The notes under the pieces: generated by a model
Told to the model about the DNA's origin: nothing
Databases searched by the model: none
What the model saw: the letters and a program-made list of their open reading frames with translations, nothing else
Assembly: GCA_017938645.1 (NCBI GenBank)
Contig: JAGBBE010000025.1
Span: forward strand, 1-10,904
Direction: 5' to 3'
DNA: 10,904 nt
Origin: Clostridia bacterium
Lineage (GTDB): Bacteria > Bacillota_A > Clostridia > Christensenellales > Aristaeellaceae
Program-made: the position numbers and the translations under genes
Shown: positions 1 to 6,903 of the stretch, one piece after another
How positions within the stretch are numbered: the stretch's first letter is position 1
How the letters are laid out: every line of letters begins with the position of its first letter

Positions 1-306
1 GCCATCGAAGAGGCCCGCGCAGCCTACGATGCGCTGACCAACGATCAGAAGAATCTGGTGGATAACCTCGACAAGCTGACCGACGCTGAATATCAGCTGG
101 CCAATCTGACAGCCACCGGCTCCGACAGAAGCGACGCGCAGGATGTCATCGACCTGATCAACAAGATCGGCGACAACATCACTGCAGCTTCCGAAGACGA
201 TATCGAAGCCGCACGCAATGCTTACGACAAGCTGACGGCGACCCAGAAGGCGCTGGTCACCAATTACTACAAACTGGTGAAGGCAGAGGAAGCTCTGGAG
301 AAGATC
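1..306 (+). repeat. Two tandem copies of a 66-residue helical surface-protein repeat (first copy truncated)
   Basis: Codons 1-36 and 67-102 encode the same pattern (I-EAAR-AYD-LT---QK-LV-N---L--AE). The second copy is preceded by its own helix, VIDLINKIGDNIT (49-61). The spacing is 66 residues. Modules of this kind are frequent in secreted cell-surface proteins of Clostridia and probably act as a stalk. More copies may lie upstream. Confidence 0.7.
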
Positions 307-1392
307 AAGAGCCTGTCTATGTATCAGGATGTCTACAAGACCACCGGCGATTACCTTGAATCCCTGGGTATCCCTGAGGTAGGTTCCATCGGCGGCGAAT
401 GGATGGTCATCGGTCTGGCCCGCAGCGAACGCGAGGTTCCCGCGGAATACTACGACAACGTGATCGCATACATCCAGGAGAACATCGACGAGAACGAACG
501 GCTCCATCCCATGAAGTCCTCCGACAACTCCCGCCTGATCCTGGCGCTGACCGCGATGGGCATGGATGTTACCGACGTGGACGGCCACAATTTGCTTGCA
601 GGCCTGAACGAAATGGATTACATCCTTGCACAGGGCATCAACGGTCCCATCTGGGCGCTGATCGCTCTGGACAGCGGCAATTACGAGGCTTACGAAACCG
701 GCGATGTCACCCGCGAAGCTCTGATCCAGACCATTCTGGATGCACAGCTTGCAGACGGCGGCTGGGCAATGTCCGGCGAAGATGCAGACGCAGACTTGAC
801 TGCCATGGCATTGCAGGCTCTGGCTCCTTACTACGAGATCATCGTTGAGGAAGAGGCGAGAGATGCGGCTGAAGTACCCGTTGAGGAAACCATCGAAGAA
901 CTTGCTGAAGAAGAAATCGTCATCCTGGCCGATCTGGTTGAGACCGATGTGAACGAAGCAGTCGAGAACGGCATCGTCTGCCTGTCCCTGATGCAGAATG
1001 GCGACGGCAGCTATGGCGCTTCCGACGGCAACGGCGGTATGATCGCTACCAGTGAATCCATCTCCCAGGTAATCGTTGCATTGACCGCGTTGGGCATCGA
1101 TCCCCAGGAGGATGAACGCTTCATCAAGAATGGCTGCACCGCCATTGATGCTCTCATCGAATACTACGTTGAGGGCGGTGGATTCCGCCATATTCCCGAT
1201 GGCCTCAGGGACGACATGGCCACCGAACAGGGCTACTACGCACTGACGGCCTATGCACGCTTCCTGACCGAAAAGACCCGCCTGTACGATATGACTGATG
1301 CTTTCGTTGAAGAGGATGAAACCGAAGCAGAAAAAGTCGTTTCCATGGAGGAAGCGCTGGATCTGTACATCCGGATCGATGACGCAGCTTGA
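1..1392 (+). CDS. Extracellular alpha/alpha-toroid (transcobalamin alpha/terpenoid-cyclase-like) protein with surface repeats, 5' partial
   Basis: The frame is open from base 1, so the gene begins upstream of the window; the GTG at 58 lies inside the first repeat and is not the start. The visible 463 residues hold two copies of a helical surface repeat (about 1-36 and 67-102, pattern AR-AYD-LT--QK-LV-N---L--AE). An alpha/alpha-toroid domain follows (about 107-436) with repeated motifs DGGW (252-255), TAMALQALAPYY (267-278) and DGSYG (335-339). It aligns along its length with the next gene, over half identical by eye, but carries an extra glutamate-rich insert near 279-316. This fold is shared by prenyltransferases, squalene cyclases and the alpha domain of intrinsic factor/transcobalamin. 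A DUF4430 protein and an ECF importer downstream favour ligand binding over catalysis. No sortase motif or SLH domain is seen at the C-terminus, so any anchor must be in the missing N-terminal part. Ligand unknown. Confidence 0.8.
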   Translation, partial: AIEEARAAYDALTNDQKNLVDNLDKLTDAEYQLANLTATGSDRSDAQDVIDLINKIGDNITAASEDDIEAARNAYDKLTATQKALVTNYYKLVKAEEALEKIKSLSMYQDVYKTTGDYLESLGIPEVGSIGGEWMVIGLARSEREVPAEYYDNVIAYIQENIDENERLHPMKSSDNSRLILALTAMGMDVTDVDGHNLLAGLNEMDYILAQGINGPIWALIALDSGNYEAYETGDVTREALIQTILDAQLADGGWAMSGEDADADLTAMALQALAPYYEIIVEEEARDAAEVPVEETIEELAEEEIVILADLVETDVNEAVENGIVCLSLMQNGDGSYGASDGNGGMIATSESISQVIVALTALGIDPQEDERFIKNGCTAIDALIEYYVEGGGFRHIPDGLRDDMATEQGYYALTAYARFLTEKTRLYDMTDAFVEEDETEAEKVVSMEEALDLYIRIDDAA

Positions 1393-1417
1393 TCGCAGGC
1401 ACAACCGAATGAATGAT

Positions 1418-1444
1418 TCCTCCGGCAGCATACCTGCCGGAGGA
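1418..1444. repeat. Perfect 11-bp inverted repeat (hairpin 1)
   Basis: The arms TCCTCCGGCAG (1418-1428) and CTGCCGGAGGA (1434-1444) pair perfectly around a 5-nt loop, with a possible G-U pair outside. It lies 26 nt after the stop of the first toroid gene. GC-rich and stable, it has no U-tract, so it could be an mRNA 3'-end stabiliser, a processing site or a weak or factor-dependent terminator. Confidence 0.7.
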
Positions 1445-1457
1445 GTCCCGAAAAGCT

Positions 1458-1489
1458 CACAGAAGGCACGTTTTTGCGTACCTTCTGTG
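1458..1489. repeat. Inverted repeat, 9 bp plus 3 bp (hairpin 2)
   Basis: CACAGAAGG (1458-1466) pairs with CCTTCTGTG (1481-1489). After one C/A mismatch the stem continues as ACG (1468-1470) with CGT (1477-1479), closing a T-rich six-base loop. Confidence 0.65.
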
Positions 1490-1502
1490 CGGCGTTTCCG
1501 GA

Positions 1503-1541
1503 TTTCTTTGAAAACGCCCGCTTTGGACGCTTTCAAAGAAA
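1503..1541. repeat. Perfect 11-bp inverted repeat (hairpin 3)
   Basis: TTTCTTTGAAA (1503-1513) pairs perfectly with TTTCAAAGAAA (1531-1541) around a 17-nt GC-rich loop that can add two more C-G pairs (CG 1515-1516 with CG 1528-1529). It ends 25 nt before the ribosome binding site of the next gene. It may be a repeated extragenic palindrome or a leader structure. Confidence 0.6.
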
Positions 1542-1566
1542 CCCAGAGACAAACAAATTGAAATGC

Positions 1567-1573
1567 AAAGGAG
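1567..1573 (+). promoter_or_regulatory. Ribosome binding site of the second toroid gene
   Basis: AAAGGAG lies 9 nt before ATG 1583 and selects that start over the in-frame TTG at 1577, which would sit too close to it. Confidence 0.85.
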
Positions 1574-1582
1574 ATTTTGAAC

Positions 1583-2578
1583 ATGAAAAAGTACATTATC
1601 AGGCTCGTTACGCTCGTTCTGGCGCTGACCGTTGCGGTCAGCAGCGCTGCTTACGCAGCTGTTGGATTTGAGGAAGCTTACAGCACCACAGGCGAATACA
1701 TTGCGGGTCTTGGAGTTCCCTATCCCGGCACCATCGGCGGCGAATGGATGGTCATCGGCCTTGCACGCAGTGGACGGGATGTGCCGGAGGGATATCTTGC
1801 GAATGCTGAGGCGTTTGTGCTGGAAAACATCAATGAAAACAGCCAGCTGCACCGGGCGAAGTCCACGGAGAATTCCCGCATGATCCTTGGCCTGACCGCT
1901 GCCGGCGCAGACGTCACCGATGTGGCGGGCCATAACCTGCTCAGCGGCCTGAGCGATCTGAATTTTATCGGCAAGCAGGGCATCAATGGCCCGATCTGGG
2001 CGCTGATTGCCCTGGACAGCGGAAACTATGAGCTCCCGGAAGACAGCAACTATACCCGTGAACTGCTGGTTCAGGTAATTCTGATGGCGCAGCTTCCCGA
2101 CGGCGGCTGGGCGCTTGCGGGAGACAAGGCTGATTCCGATATGACCGGCATGGCGCTGCAGGCGCTGGCTCCCTATTATGTGGGCGATGGGGAAAATGCG
2201 GCATTTGCCGTGGATGTGAATCCTGCCGTGGACGCCGCCCTTGCGAAGCTCTCTGAAATGCAGAACGACGATGGCAGCTATGGCACCAATGATGGCAATG
2301 GAAATATCGTTTCGACCAGCGAATCCATTTCTCAGGTGATCGTGGCGCTGACTGCACTGGGCATTGATCCCGAAGGGGATGAACGCTTCGTCAAGAACGG
2401 AAGCTCTGCCGTGGATGCATTACTGGAATACTATGTCGACGGCGGCGGATTTAAGCATCTGATGGACGGCAATCCGGACGGAATGGCCACCGAACAGGCT
2501 TATTATGCACTGACGGCTTATAACCGTTTTCTGAATGAACAGACCCGTCTGTACGATATGACAGACACGCTCAAGTAA
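1583..2578 (+). CDS. Secreted alpha/alpha-toroid protein, candidate alpha subunit of a transcobalamin-like binder
   Basis: A 331-residue protein. It has a clear signal peptide: positive MKK, a hydrophobic stretch at 5-20, and an A-Y-A signal peptidase I site ending at residue 25. The rest is one toroid domain with DGGW (173-176), TGMALQALAPYY (188-199), DGSYG (230-234), TSESISQVIVALTALGIDP (245-263) and YYALTAYNRFL (307-317). It lacks the repeats and acidic insert of its upstream paralogue, and lacks any lipobox, SLH or sortase signal, so it is probably released or held by partner proteins. Length and fold match the alpha domain of intrinsic factor/transcobalamin better than the longer squalene cyclases. 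The following gene supplies the matching DUF4430 domain 19 nt downstream. Corrinoid binding is inferred from this pairing; another hydrophobic or vitamin ligand is possible. Confidence 0.85.
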   Translation: MKKYIIRLVTLVLALTVAVSSAAYAAVGFEEAYSTTGEYIAGLGVPYPGTIGGEWMVIGLARSGRDVPEGYLANAEAFVLENINENSQLHRAKSTENSRMILGLTAAGADVTDVAGHNLLSGLSDLNFIGKQGINGPIWALIALDSGNYELPEDSNYTRELLVQVILMAQLPDGGWALAGDKADSDMTGMALQALAPYYVGDGENAAFAVDVNPAVDAALAKLSEMQNDDGSYGTNDGNGNIVSTSESISQVIVALTALGIDPEGDERFVKNGSSAVDALLEYYVDGGGFKHLMDGNPDGMATEQAYYALTAYNRFLNEQTRLYDMTDTLK

Positions 2579-2597
2579 TTCAAGGAGTCGTTCCGAT

Positions 2598-3692
2598 ATG
2601 AAGAAAAAGCATCTTGCGAATCTGGTGATGGTCGCGGTCATCGCGGTGATTGCGGCGGCCGGTATCCTTGCGGCGGGGAACATTCTCGGCTGGTTTGACA
2701 GCGGCGCCGATGCAGCGCTTCTTACTGACGTGCGTGGCGTTGTGACCATGGACCGCGGCGGCGTGGCCTATCCCGTTGAGGACGAAACCGTACTGCGCGA
2801 GGGCGATGTGCTCACTTGCGATGCGGGTGCATCCGCGGTGATCCGGCTGGAGAACGGCTTCATCACGCTGGGTAGCGCTGCGCAGACCATTCTTACTGAT
2901 CCCTCCCGTCAGGCGTTTTCTGCCGAGGTGCTGTCAGGAGAAGTCTTTGTCGGCACGGAAACTGGGGCAACCCTATCCTTTGATGGCCATGACGTCATCT
3001 TTGAAAATGCCTCCGCGCTGCTGAGCGTCCGTGCCGGAGCCCAGACAATCAGTGTTTTTGAGGGGATGGTGGAATCCGCTTCGGCGGGCCGGACGCTGGA
3101 TTGGGTGCGCAGCAGCCTTACCATGGGCGAACTGAACATCCACTCGCTCAACGATTTTGCCATTGCCCAGATCCGAAAAGCAAACGAAACCCGCCACCTG
3201 TGCATCTCCAATGAGGATCTCGACGCCCTTGAGGCCCAGCGCCTTGAGGCGGTCGGCGCGCAGTTGGTTTCCGGAAACGCAGATGGTCTGTACTGCACCA
3301 TCGCCATTTACTGTGATACCATCCTTGACAATTGGGACAATCTCGATACCGCAAAGGCCAGTTTCGTGCCGCAGGACGGCGTGGTATTGAAGCCCGTGAC
3401 GGTGGAGTTCACCGAGGGCGAAACCGTGTTCGACGTGCTGCAGCGCGTGTGTGAGGTCTATGATATCCAGATTGAATACAGCTGGACGCCCATGTACGAC
3501 AGCTACTATGTGGAGGGCATCCACAACCTGTATGAATTCGACTGCGGCTTCCAGTCCGGCTGGATGTACAAGGTCAATGAATGGTTCCCGAACTACGGCT
3601 GTTCTTCCTACAGTCTGACCGGCGGCGAATCCATCGTCTGGTGCTATACCTGCAATGGATTGGGCGAGGACGTGGGCGGCAGCGGTTATTGA
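2598..3692 (+). CDS. Membrane-anchored FecR-like/DUF4430 (transcobalamin beta-like) protein
   Basis: A 364-residue protein starting at ATG 2598, 10 nt after AAGGAG (2582-2587). An N-terminal hydrophobic segment (8-30) without a lipobox cysteine suggests an uncleaved signal anchor with the rest outside the cell. Residues about 40-160 are beta-rich and match the FecR pattern: VRGVVTMDRGG, then LREGDVLTCDAGASAVIRL, then GFITLGS. The C-terminal part (about 232-352) fits DUF4430: TVEFTEGETVFDVLQRVC (268-285), then SGWMYKVNEWFPNYG (320-334) and GGESIVWCY (342-350). DUF4430 resembles the beta domain that covers the cobalamin face in intrinsic factor and transcobalamin. The domain carries seven cysteines (233, 239, 285, 316, 335, 349, 352), so disulfides are possible. 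It lies between a secreted toroid protein and an ECF transporter, consistent with a docking or substrate-delivery lipoprotein-like role. The ligand is not shown. Confidence 0.82.
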   Translation: MKKKHLANLVMVAVIAVIAAAGILAAGNILGWFDSGADAALLTDVRGVVTMDRGGVAYPVEDETVLREGDVLTCDAGASAVIRLENGFITLGSAAQTILTDPSRQAFSAEVLSGEVFVGTETGATLSFDGHDVIFENASALLSVRAGAQTISVFEGMVESASAGRTLDWVRSSLTMGELNIHSLNDFAIAQIRKANETRHLCISNEDLDALEAQRLEAVGAQLVSGNADGLYCTIAIYCDTILDNWDNLDTAKASFVPQDGVVLKPVTVEFTEGETVFDVLQRVCEVYDIQIEYSWTPMYDSYYVEGIHNLYEFDCGFQSGWMYKVNEWFPNYGCSSYSLTGGESIVWCYTCNGLGEDVGGSGY

Positions 3693-3694
3693 TT

Positions 3695-4576
3695 ATGAAA
3701 GAAACACGATTTGCAAAACTGCATCCCGCTGTGTGCTTCGCCTTCCTGATGACGGCGATCTGTCTGGCGGTGCTGGTGCAGCATCCGGCCTATCTTGCAG
3801 CGAGCATCGTTGCGGCGCTTTGCCTGAACATAAGCCTTTCCGGAAGGAAGGCGGTCAGGAGTTTCCTGATGCTGCTGCCCTTCTGGGCAGTGATTTCGGC
3901 CATCAATCCGCTTCTGAATACGCTGGGAGAAACGGTGCTGTTCCGATATTTCGGCAGGCCCTACACCTGGGAAGCGCTGTGCTACGGCATGGCTGCCGCG
4001 GGGATATTTGTGGCCATGCTGGAATGGTTTTCGGCCTACAATGCGGTCATGACAGAGGACAAGTTTTCCTACCTGTTCGGCACGCTCGCGCCTTCGCTTG
4101 CGCTTCTTCTGACCACGGTGCTGCGCATGATTCCAAACCTTCTGAGAAAGGCAAGGCAGATCATGGATGCGCGCAAGTGTATCGGCATGGGCGCGGCGGA
4201 AAATGCGAAGTCGAAGGACAAACTCATGGACGGCATGACCACGCTTTCGGTGCTGACCACCATGGCGCTGGAGGGCAGCGTCACGACCGCCGACAGCATG
4301 AACAGCCGCGGTCACGGCACGGGCAGGCGGAGCTGCTATCACTCCTATAAACTCAGGATGACGGATATCGTCTTCGCGGCGGCATGTGCGGTGCTGTTCA
4401 TTGCCGCCGTTGTCCCCATCGCTATGGGCGGAAGCAAGGCAAGCTATACGCCGATGCTGGAAATTGCCCCCGTGAGGGGCCGGGGACTTGCGGCCTACAT
4501 ACTGTTTTTAATGATTCCGACCATATTGAACGTGAAAGAGGAAATACAATGGCACATTTCGAGATCAAGGATCTGA
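3695..4576 (+). CDS. ECF transporter transmembrane T component (EcfT family), first copy
   Basis: I take ATG 3695, two bases after the previous stop; upstream in-frame codons lie inside the DUF4430 gene. The 293-residue membrane protein has hydrophobic segments near 12-45, 56-75, 94-116, 127-147, 222-243 and 264-278. It carries the EcfT coupling features: LRMIPNLLRKARQI (143-156) and the ADSMNSRGHG motif (199-208), equivalent to the -RG- coupling motif that contacts the ATPases. EcfT links the two ATPases to the substrate-binding S component. The 3' end overlaps the ATPase gene by 28 nt, which suggests translational coupling. The second EcfT in this cluster shares the TxDK--YLFG---P-L-L-L---LRM-P block. 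Confidence 0.88.
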   Translation: MKETRFAKLHPAVCFAFLMTAICLAVLVQHPAYLAASIVAALCLNISLSGRKAVRSFLMLLPFWAVISAINPLLNTLGETVLFRYFGRPYTWEALCYGMAAAGIFVAMLEWFSAYNAVMTEDKFSYLFGTLAPSLALLLTTVLRMIPNLLRKARQIMDARKCIGMGAAENAKSKDKLMDGMTTLSVLTTMALEGSVTTADSMNSRGHGTGRRSCYHSYKLRMTDIVFAAACAVLFIAAVVPIAMGGSKASYTPMLEIAPVRGRGLAAYILFLMIPTILNVKEEIQWHISRSRI

Positions 4577-6204
4577 CCTTCCGCCATGCAGGCGAAAAGA
4601 ATAAGGAGAGCCTGCAGGGCGTGAGCCTTTCGGTAAATCGCGGCGAATACCTGGTGGTCTGCGGGCGCAGCGGCAGCGGAAAAACCACGCTGCTCAGGCA
4701 TCTGAAAACCGTTCTTACCCCCGGCGGCAAGCGCAGCGGCGAAATCCTGTTCAACGGAACGCCTATCGACAAGGTCTCCAAGCGCGAACAGAGCGAGAAG
4801 ATCGGCTATGTGATGCAGAATCCGGACGAGCAGATCGTCACCGACAAGGTCTGGCATGAGCTGGCCTTCGGGTTGGAAAGCCTCGGCTGCGATCAGGAGA
4901 CCATGCGCCTGCGCGTGTCCGAAATGGCCTGCTATTTCGGCATACAGGACTGGTTCCACAGGGATGTGGCAAACCTGTCCGGCGGCCAGAAGCAGCTTCT
5001 GAACCTTGCCTCTATCATGGCGATGCAGCCGGAGGTTCTGATACTGGACGAGCCTACCAGCCAGCTGGATCCCATCGCGGCGTCGGATTTTCTGAACACC
5101 GTGCGTAAGATCAACATCGAGCTGGGGACCACCGTCATCATCACCGAGCACCGCCTGGAGGATATTCTGCCCTATGCCGACCGCGCCGTGGTGCTGGACG
5201 AAGGCAGTGTGATTGCGGACGGAACGCCCCGTGAGGTCTGCGCCGCGCTGCATGCGCAGAACAATCCCATGTTCACCGCCATGCCTACACCTGTGCGCGT
5301 GTTCTATGGCTCGGGTGCGGAGGGGAAATGTCCGCTGACTGTGCGCGAGGGCCGGAATTGGCTGACCCGGAGCTTTGAAAATCACCCCGTCAAGGTTGCG
5401 GAACCCGAAAAGGAAGCGCCGAAGGCCGAGGAGATCGACGCGGCGCTGACCATGAAGGAGGTCTGGTTCCGCTATGAAAAGGACGCTCCGGACATCCTGC
5501 GCGGCGTGAGCGTGGAGGTGCCCAGGGGCAGCCTGTTCGCCATTGTGGGCGGCAACGGTGCGGGCAAATCCACTGCGCTGAAGACCATTTGCGGTACCTG
5601 CCGGGCCTATCGGGGCAAAGTGCTGATTGGCGGAAAGCCACTTCAGAAGTACAAGGCCAACGAATTGTTCCGGGGGAATCTCGCCATGCTGCCCCAGGAC
5701 CCCAAGAGCCTGTTCGTGAAAAAGACCGTGCAGGAAGACCTTGAGGAGATGTGCAGGGATGCAGGCAAGGTTCAGGCAATTGCCGCCCTCTGCCAGATCG
5801 AAAACCTGCTGGGAAGCCATCCCTACGATCTTTCCGGCGGCGAGCAGCAGCGCGCGGCGCTGGCCAAGGTGCTTCTGACCGATCCTAAAATCCTGCTTCT
5901 GGACGAGCCCACCAAGGGCATCGACAGCTTCTTCAAGGAAACCTTCGCGGGCATTCTCGCGCAGCTGAAGGCACAGGGGATGACCATCGTCATGGTTTCC
6001 CACGACGTGGAATTCTGCGCCCGCTATGCAGACCTTGTGAGCATGTTCTTCGACGGGCAGGTGCTGACCACCAACACGCCCCGCCGTTTCTTCGGTCAGA
6101 ACAGCTTCTATACCACAGCCGCCAATCGCATGAGCCGCTGTGTGTTCAGGAATGCCGTTTCCTGGGATGATGTGGTGGAACTGTACAAACGCAATATGGA
6201 GTGA
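4549..6204 (+). CDS. Fused double ATPase of an ECF-type transporter (EcfA-EcfA')
   Basis: Start ATG 4549 follows a weak AGAGGA site; the protein is 551 residues. Two complete nucleotide-binding domains lie in tandem. Domain 1: Walker A GRSGSGKT (39-46), Q-loop Q90, signature LSGGQ (143-147), Walker B LILDE (164-168), switch H201. Domain 2: Walker A GGNGAGKS (334-341), Q383, signature LSGGE (428-432), Walker B LLLDE (449-453), switch H485. All catalytic residues are present, so both sites should hydrolyse ATP. The C-terminal tail FFGQNSFYTTAANRMSR (514-530) is typical of fused ECF ATPases of the YkoD type. Between two EcfT genes and an S component it supplies energy to one dedicated (group II-style) ECF importer on the cytoplasmic face of the membrane. 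Confidence 0.95.
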   Translation: MAHFEIKDLTFRHAGEKNKESLQGVSLSVNRGEYLVVCGRSGSGKTTLLRHLKTVLTPGGKRSGEILFNGTPIDKVSKREQSEKIGYVMQNPDEQIVTDKVWHELAFGLESLGCDQETMRLRVSEMACYFGIQDWFHRDVANLSGGQKQLLNLASIMAMQPEVLILDEPTSQLDPIAASDFLNTVRKINIELGTTVIITEHRLEDILPYADRAVVLDEGSVIADGTPREVCAALHAQNNPMFTAMPTPVRVFYGSGAEGKCPLTVREGRNWLTRSFENHPVKVAEPEKEAPKAEEIDAALTMKEVWFRYEKDAPDILRGVSVEVPRGSLFAIVGGNGAGKSTALKTICGTCRAYRGKVLIGGKPLQKYKANELFRGNLAMLPQDPKSLFVKKTVQEDLEEMCRDAGKVQAIAALCQIENLLGSHPYDLSGGEQQRAALAKVLLTDPKILLLDEPTKGIDSFFKETFAGILAQLKAQGMTIVMVSHDVEFCARYADLVSMFFDGQVLTTNTPRRFFGQNSFYTTAANRMSRCVFRNAVSWDDVVELYKRNME

Positions 6205-6209
6205 GAGAA

Positions 6210-6902
6210 ATGAAAAAAAGTACCATCGCCACGCTGATCGTGTTCCTCGTGCTGATTCCGCTGACGCTGTTTCTGGGATCAAAGCTGCCCGGAAAGGCGT
6301 ACTATCTGACCAGCACACTGGTGATCATCGAAATTCTGGTCCCCTTTATAATGGCCTTTGAAGGCCGCAAGCCCCAGGCGCGGGAGCTGGTGGTAATCGC
6401 TGTGATGTGCGCCATCGCAGTGGTGGCGCGCGCTGCCATTCCGCTGCCGCATTTCAAGCCAATGTACGCGGTCATTCTCATTTCGGGTTTTGCATTCGGC
6501 GCGGAGACGGGTTTCCTTGTGGGCGCGGTTAGCGCCTTCGCAAGCAATTTCCTCTATGGACAGGGTGCGTATACGCCGTGGCAGATGATGGCCTACGGTG
6601 CGGCGGGTCTGTTGGGCGGATTGTTCTTTGCAAAGGGATGGCTTAAGAGAAAACGTCTGCCCATGGCAATATTCGGATTTGCCTGTGTGCTGATCATCGT
6701 CGGCCCGCTGCTGGATACCTGCGGCGTTTTCCTGACGCTGAGCGAGATTTCCTTTGCCAGTGCATGGCCGCTTTATATGTCCGGTCTGCCGGTCAATTTC
6801 AGCCAGGCGCTGTGTACCTTCGTGACCATCTTGCTGCTTGGCGAGCCGCTTATTGAGAAGCTGGACCGCGTGAAGCTGAAGTTCGGCATTGTGGAGGAAT
6901 GA
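6210..6902 (+). CDS. ECF transporter substrate-binding S component
   Basis: I prefer ATG 6210 (GGAG 6198-6201, 8 nt spacing) over GTG 6201, which is part of that same site. The 230-residue membrane protein has hydrophobic helices near 6-24, 31-50, 60-79, 86-113, 126-142, 150-176 and 196-212. The block PHFKPMYAVILISGFAFGAE (80-99) and the following TGFLVGAVSAFASNFLYGQG (100-119) with TPWQMMAYG (122-130) is typical of ECF S components, which bind the vitamin in the membrane plane and topple to release it. S components for cobalamin, queuosine, folate and other vitamins share this look, so sequence reading alone does not fix the substrate. The linked transcobalamin-like proteins make a corrinoid the leading guess. 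Confidence 0.85.
   Translation: MKKSTIATLIVFLVLIPLTLFLGSKLPGKAYYLTSTLVIIEILVPFIMAFEGRKPQARELVVIAVMCAIAVVARAAIPLPHFKPMYAVILISGFAFGAETGFLVGAVSAFASNFLYGQGAYTPWQMMAYGAAGLLGGLFFAKGWLKRKRLPMAIFGFACVLIIVGPLLDTCGVFLTLSEISFASAWPLYMSGLPVNFSQALCTFVTILLLGEPLIEKLDRVKLKFGIVEE
6893..6898 (+). promoter_or_regulatory. Ribosome binding site of the second EcfT gene
   Basis: GGAGGA, inside the last codons of the S-component gene, lies 5 nt before ATG 6904. It supports that start over the in-frame TTG at 6889. Confidence 0.7.
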
Positions 6903-6903
6903 T

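Larger units (their letters stand above)
1393..1582. other. Intergenic spacer with three strong hairpins
   Basis: This 190-nt spacer separates the two toroid genes and is the only long gap in the plus-strand cluster. It holds three separate inverted repeats (listed individually) and ends in a strong ribosome binding site. No T-run follows any of the hairpins, so none is a classical intrinsic terminator. No B12-box-like (GCCACTG-type) element was seen here by eye. The small open frames crossing it show no domain, and I regard them as chance. Confidence 0.6.

Noticed and set aside
58..60. GTG as start of the first gene
   Set aside because: The same frame is open to base 1 and encodes the first half of a repeat whose second copy is intact downstream.
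1393..1582. Cobalamin riboswitch in the spacer
   Set aside because: No B12-box-like sequence was seen; the cluster's true leader lies upstream of the window and cannot be judged.
1457..1933. 158-codon minus-strand frame and short plus-strand frames across the hairpin spacer
   Set aside because: They run through inverted repeats into the next gene's signal peptide and show no domain or good ribosome binding site.
1583..2578. Active terpene cyclase or prenyltransferase
   Set aside because: The fold fits, but the protein is secreted, short, and sits with DUF4430 and ECF genes; a convincing catalytic acid or zinc motif is not visible.
4495..6318. 607-codon open frame on the minus strand, opposite the fused ATPase
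   Set aside because: Its protein shows no domain pattern and is rich in His, Gln and Arg; the plus strand holds a complete ATPase with all motifs, so this is a codon-bias shadow.
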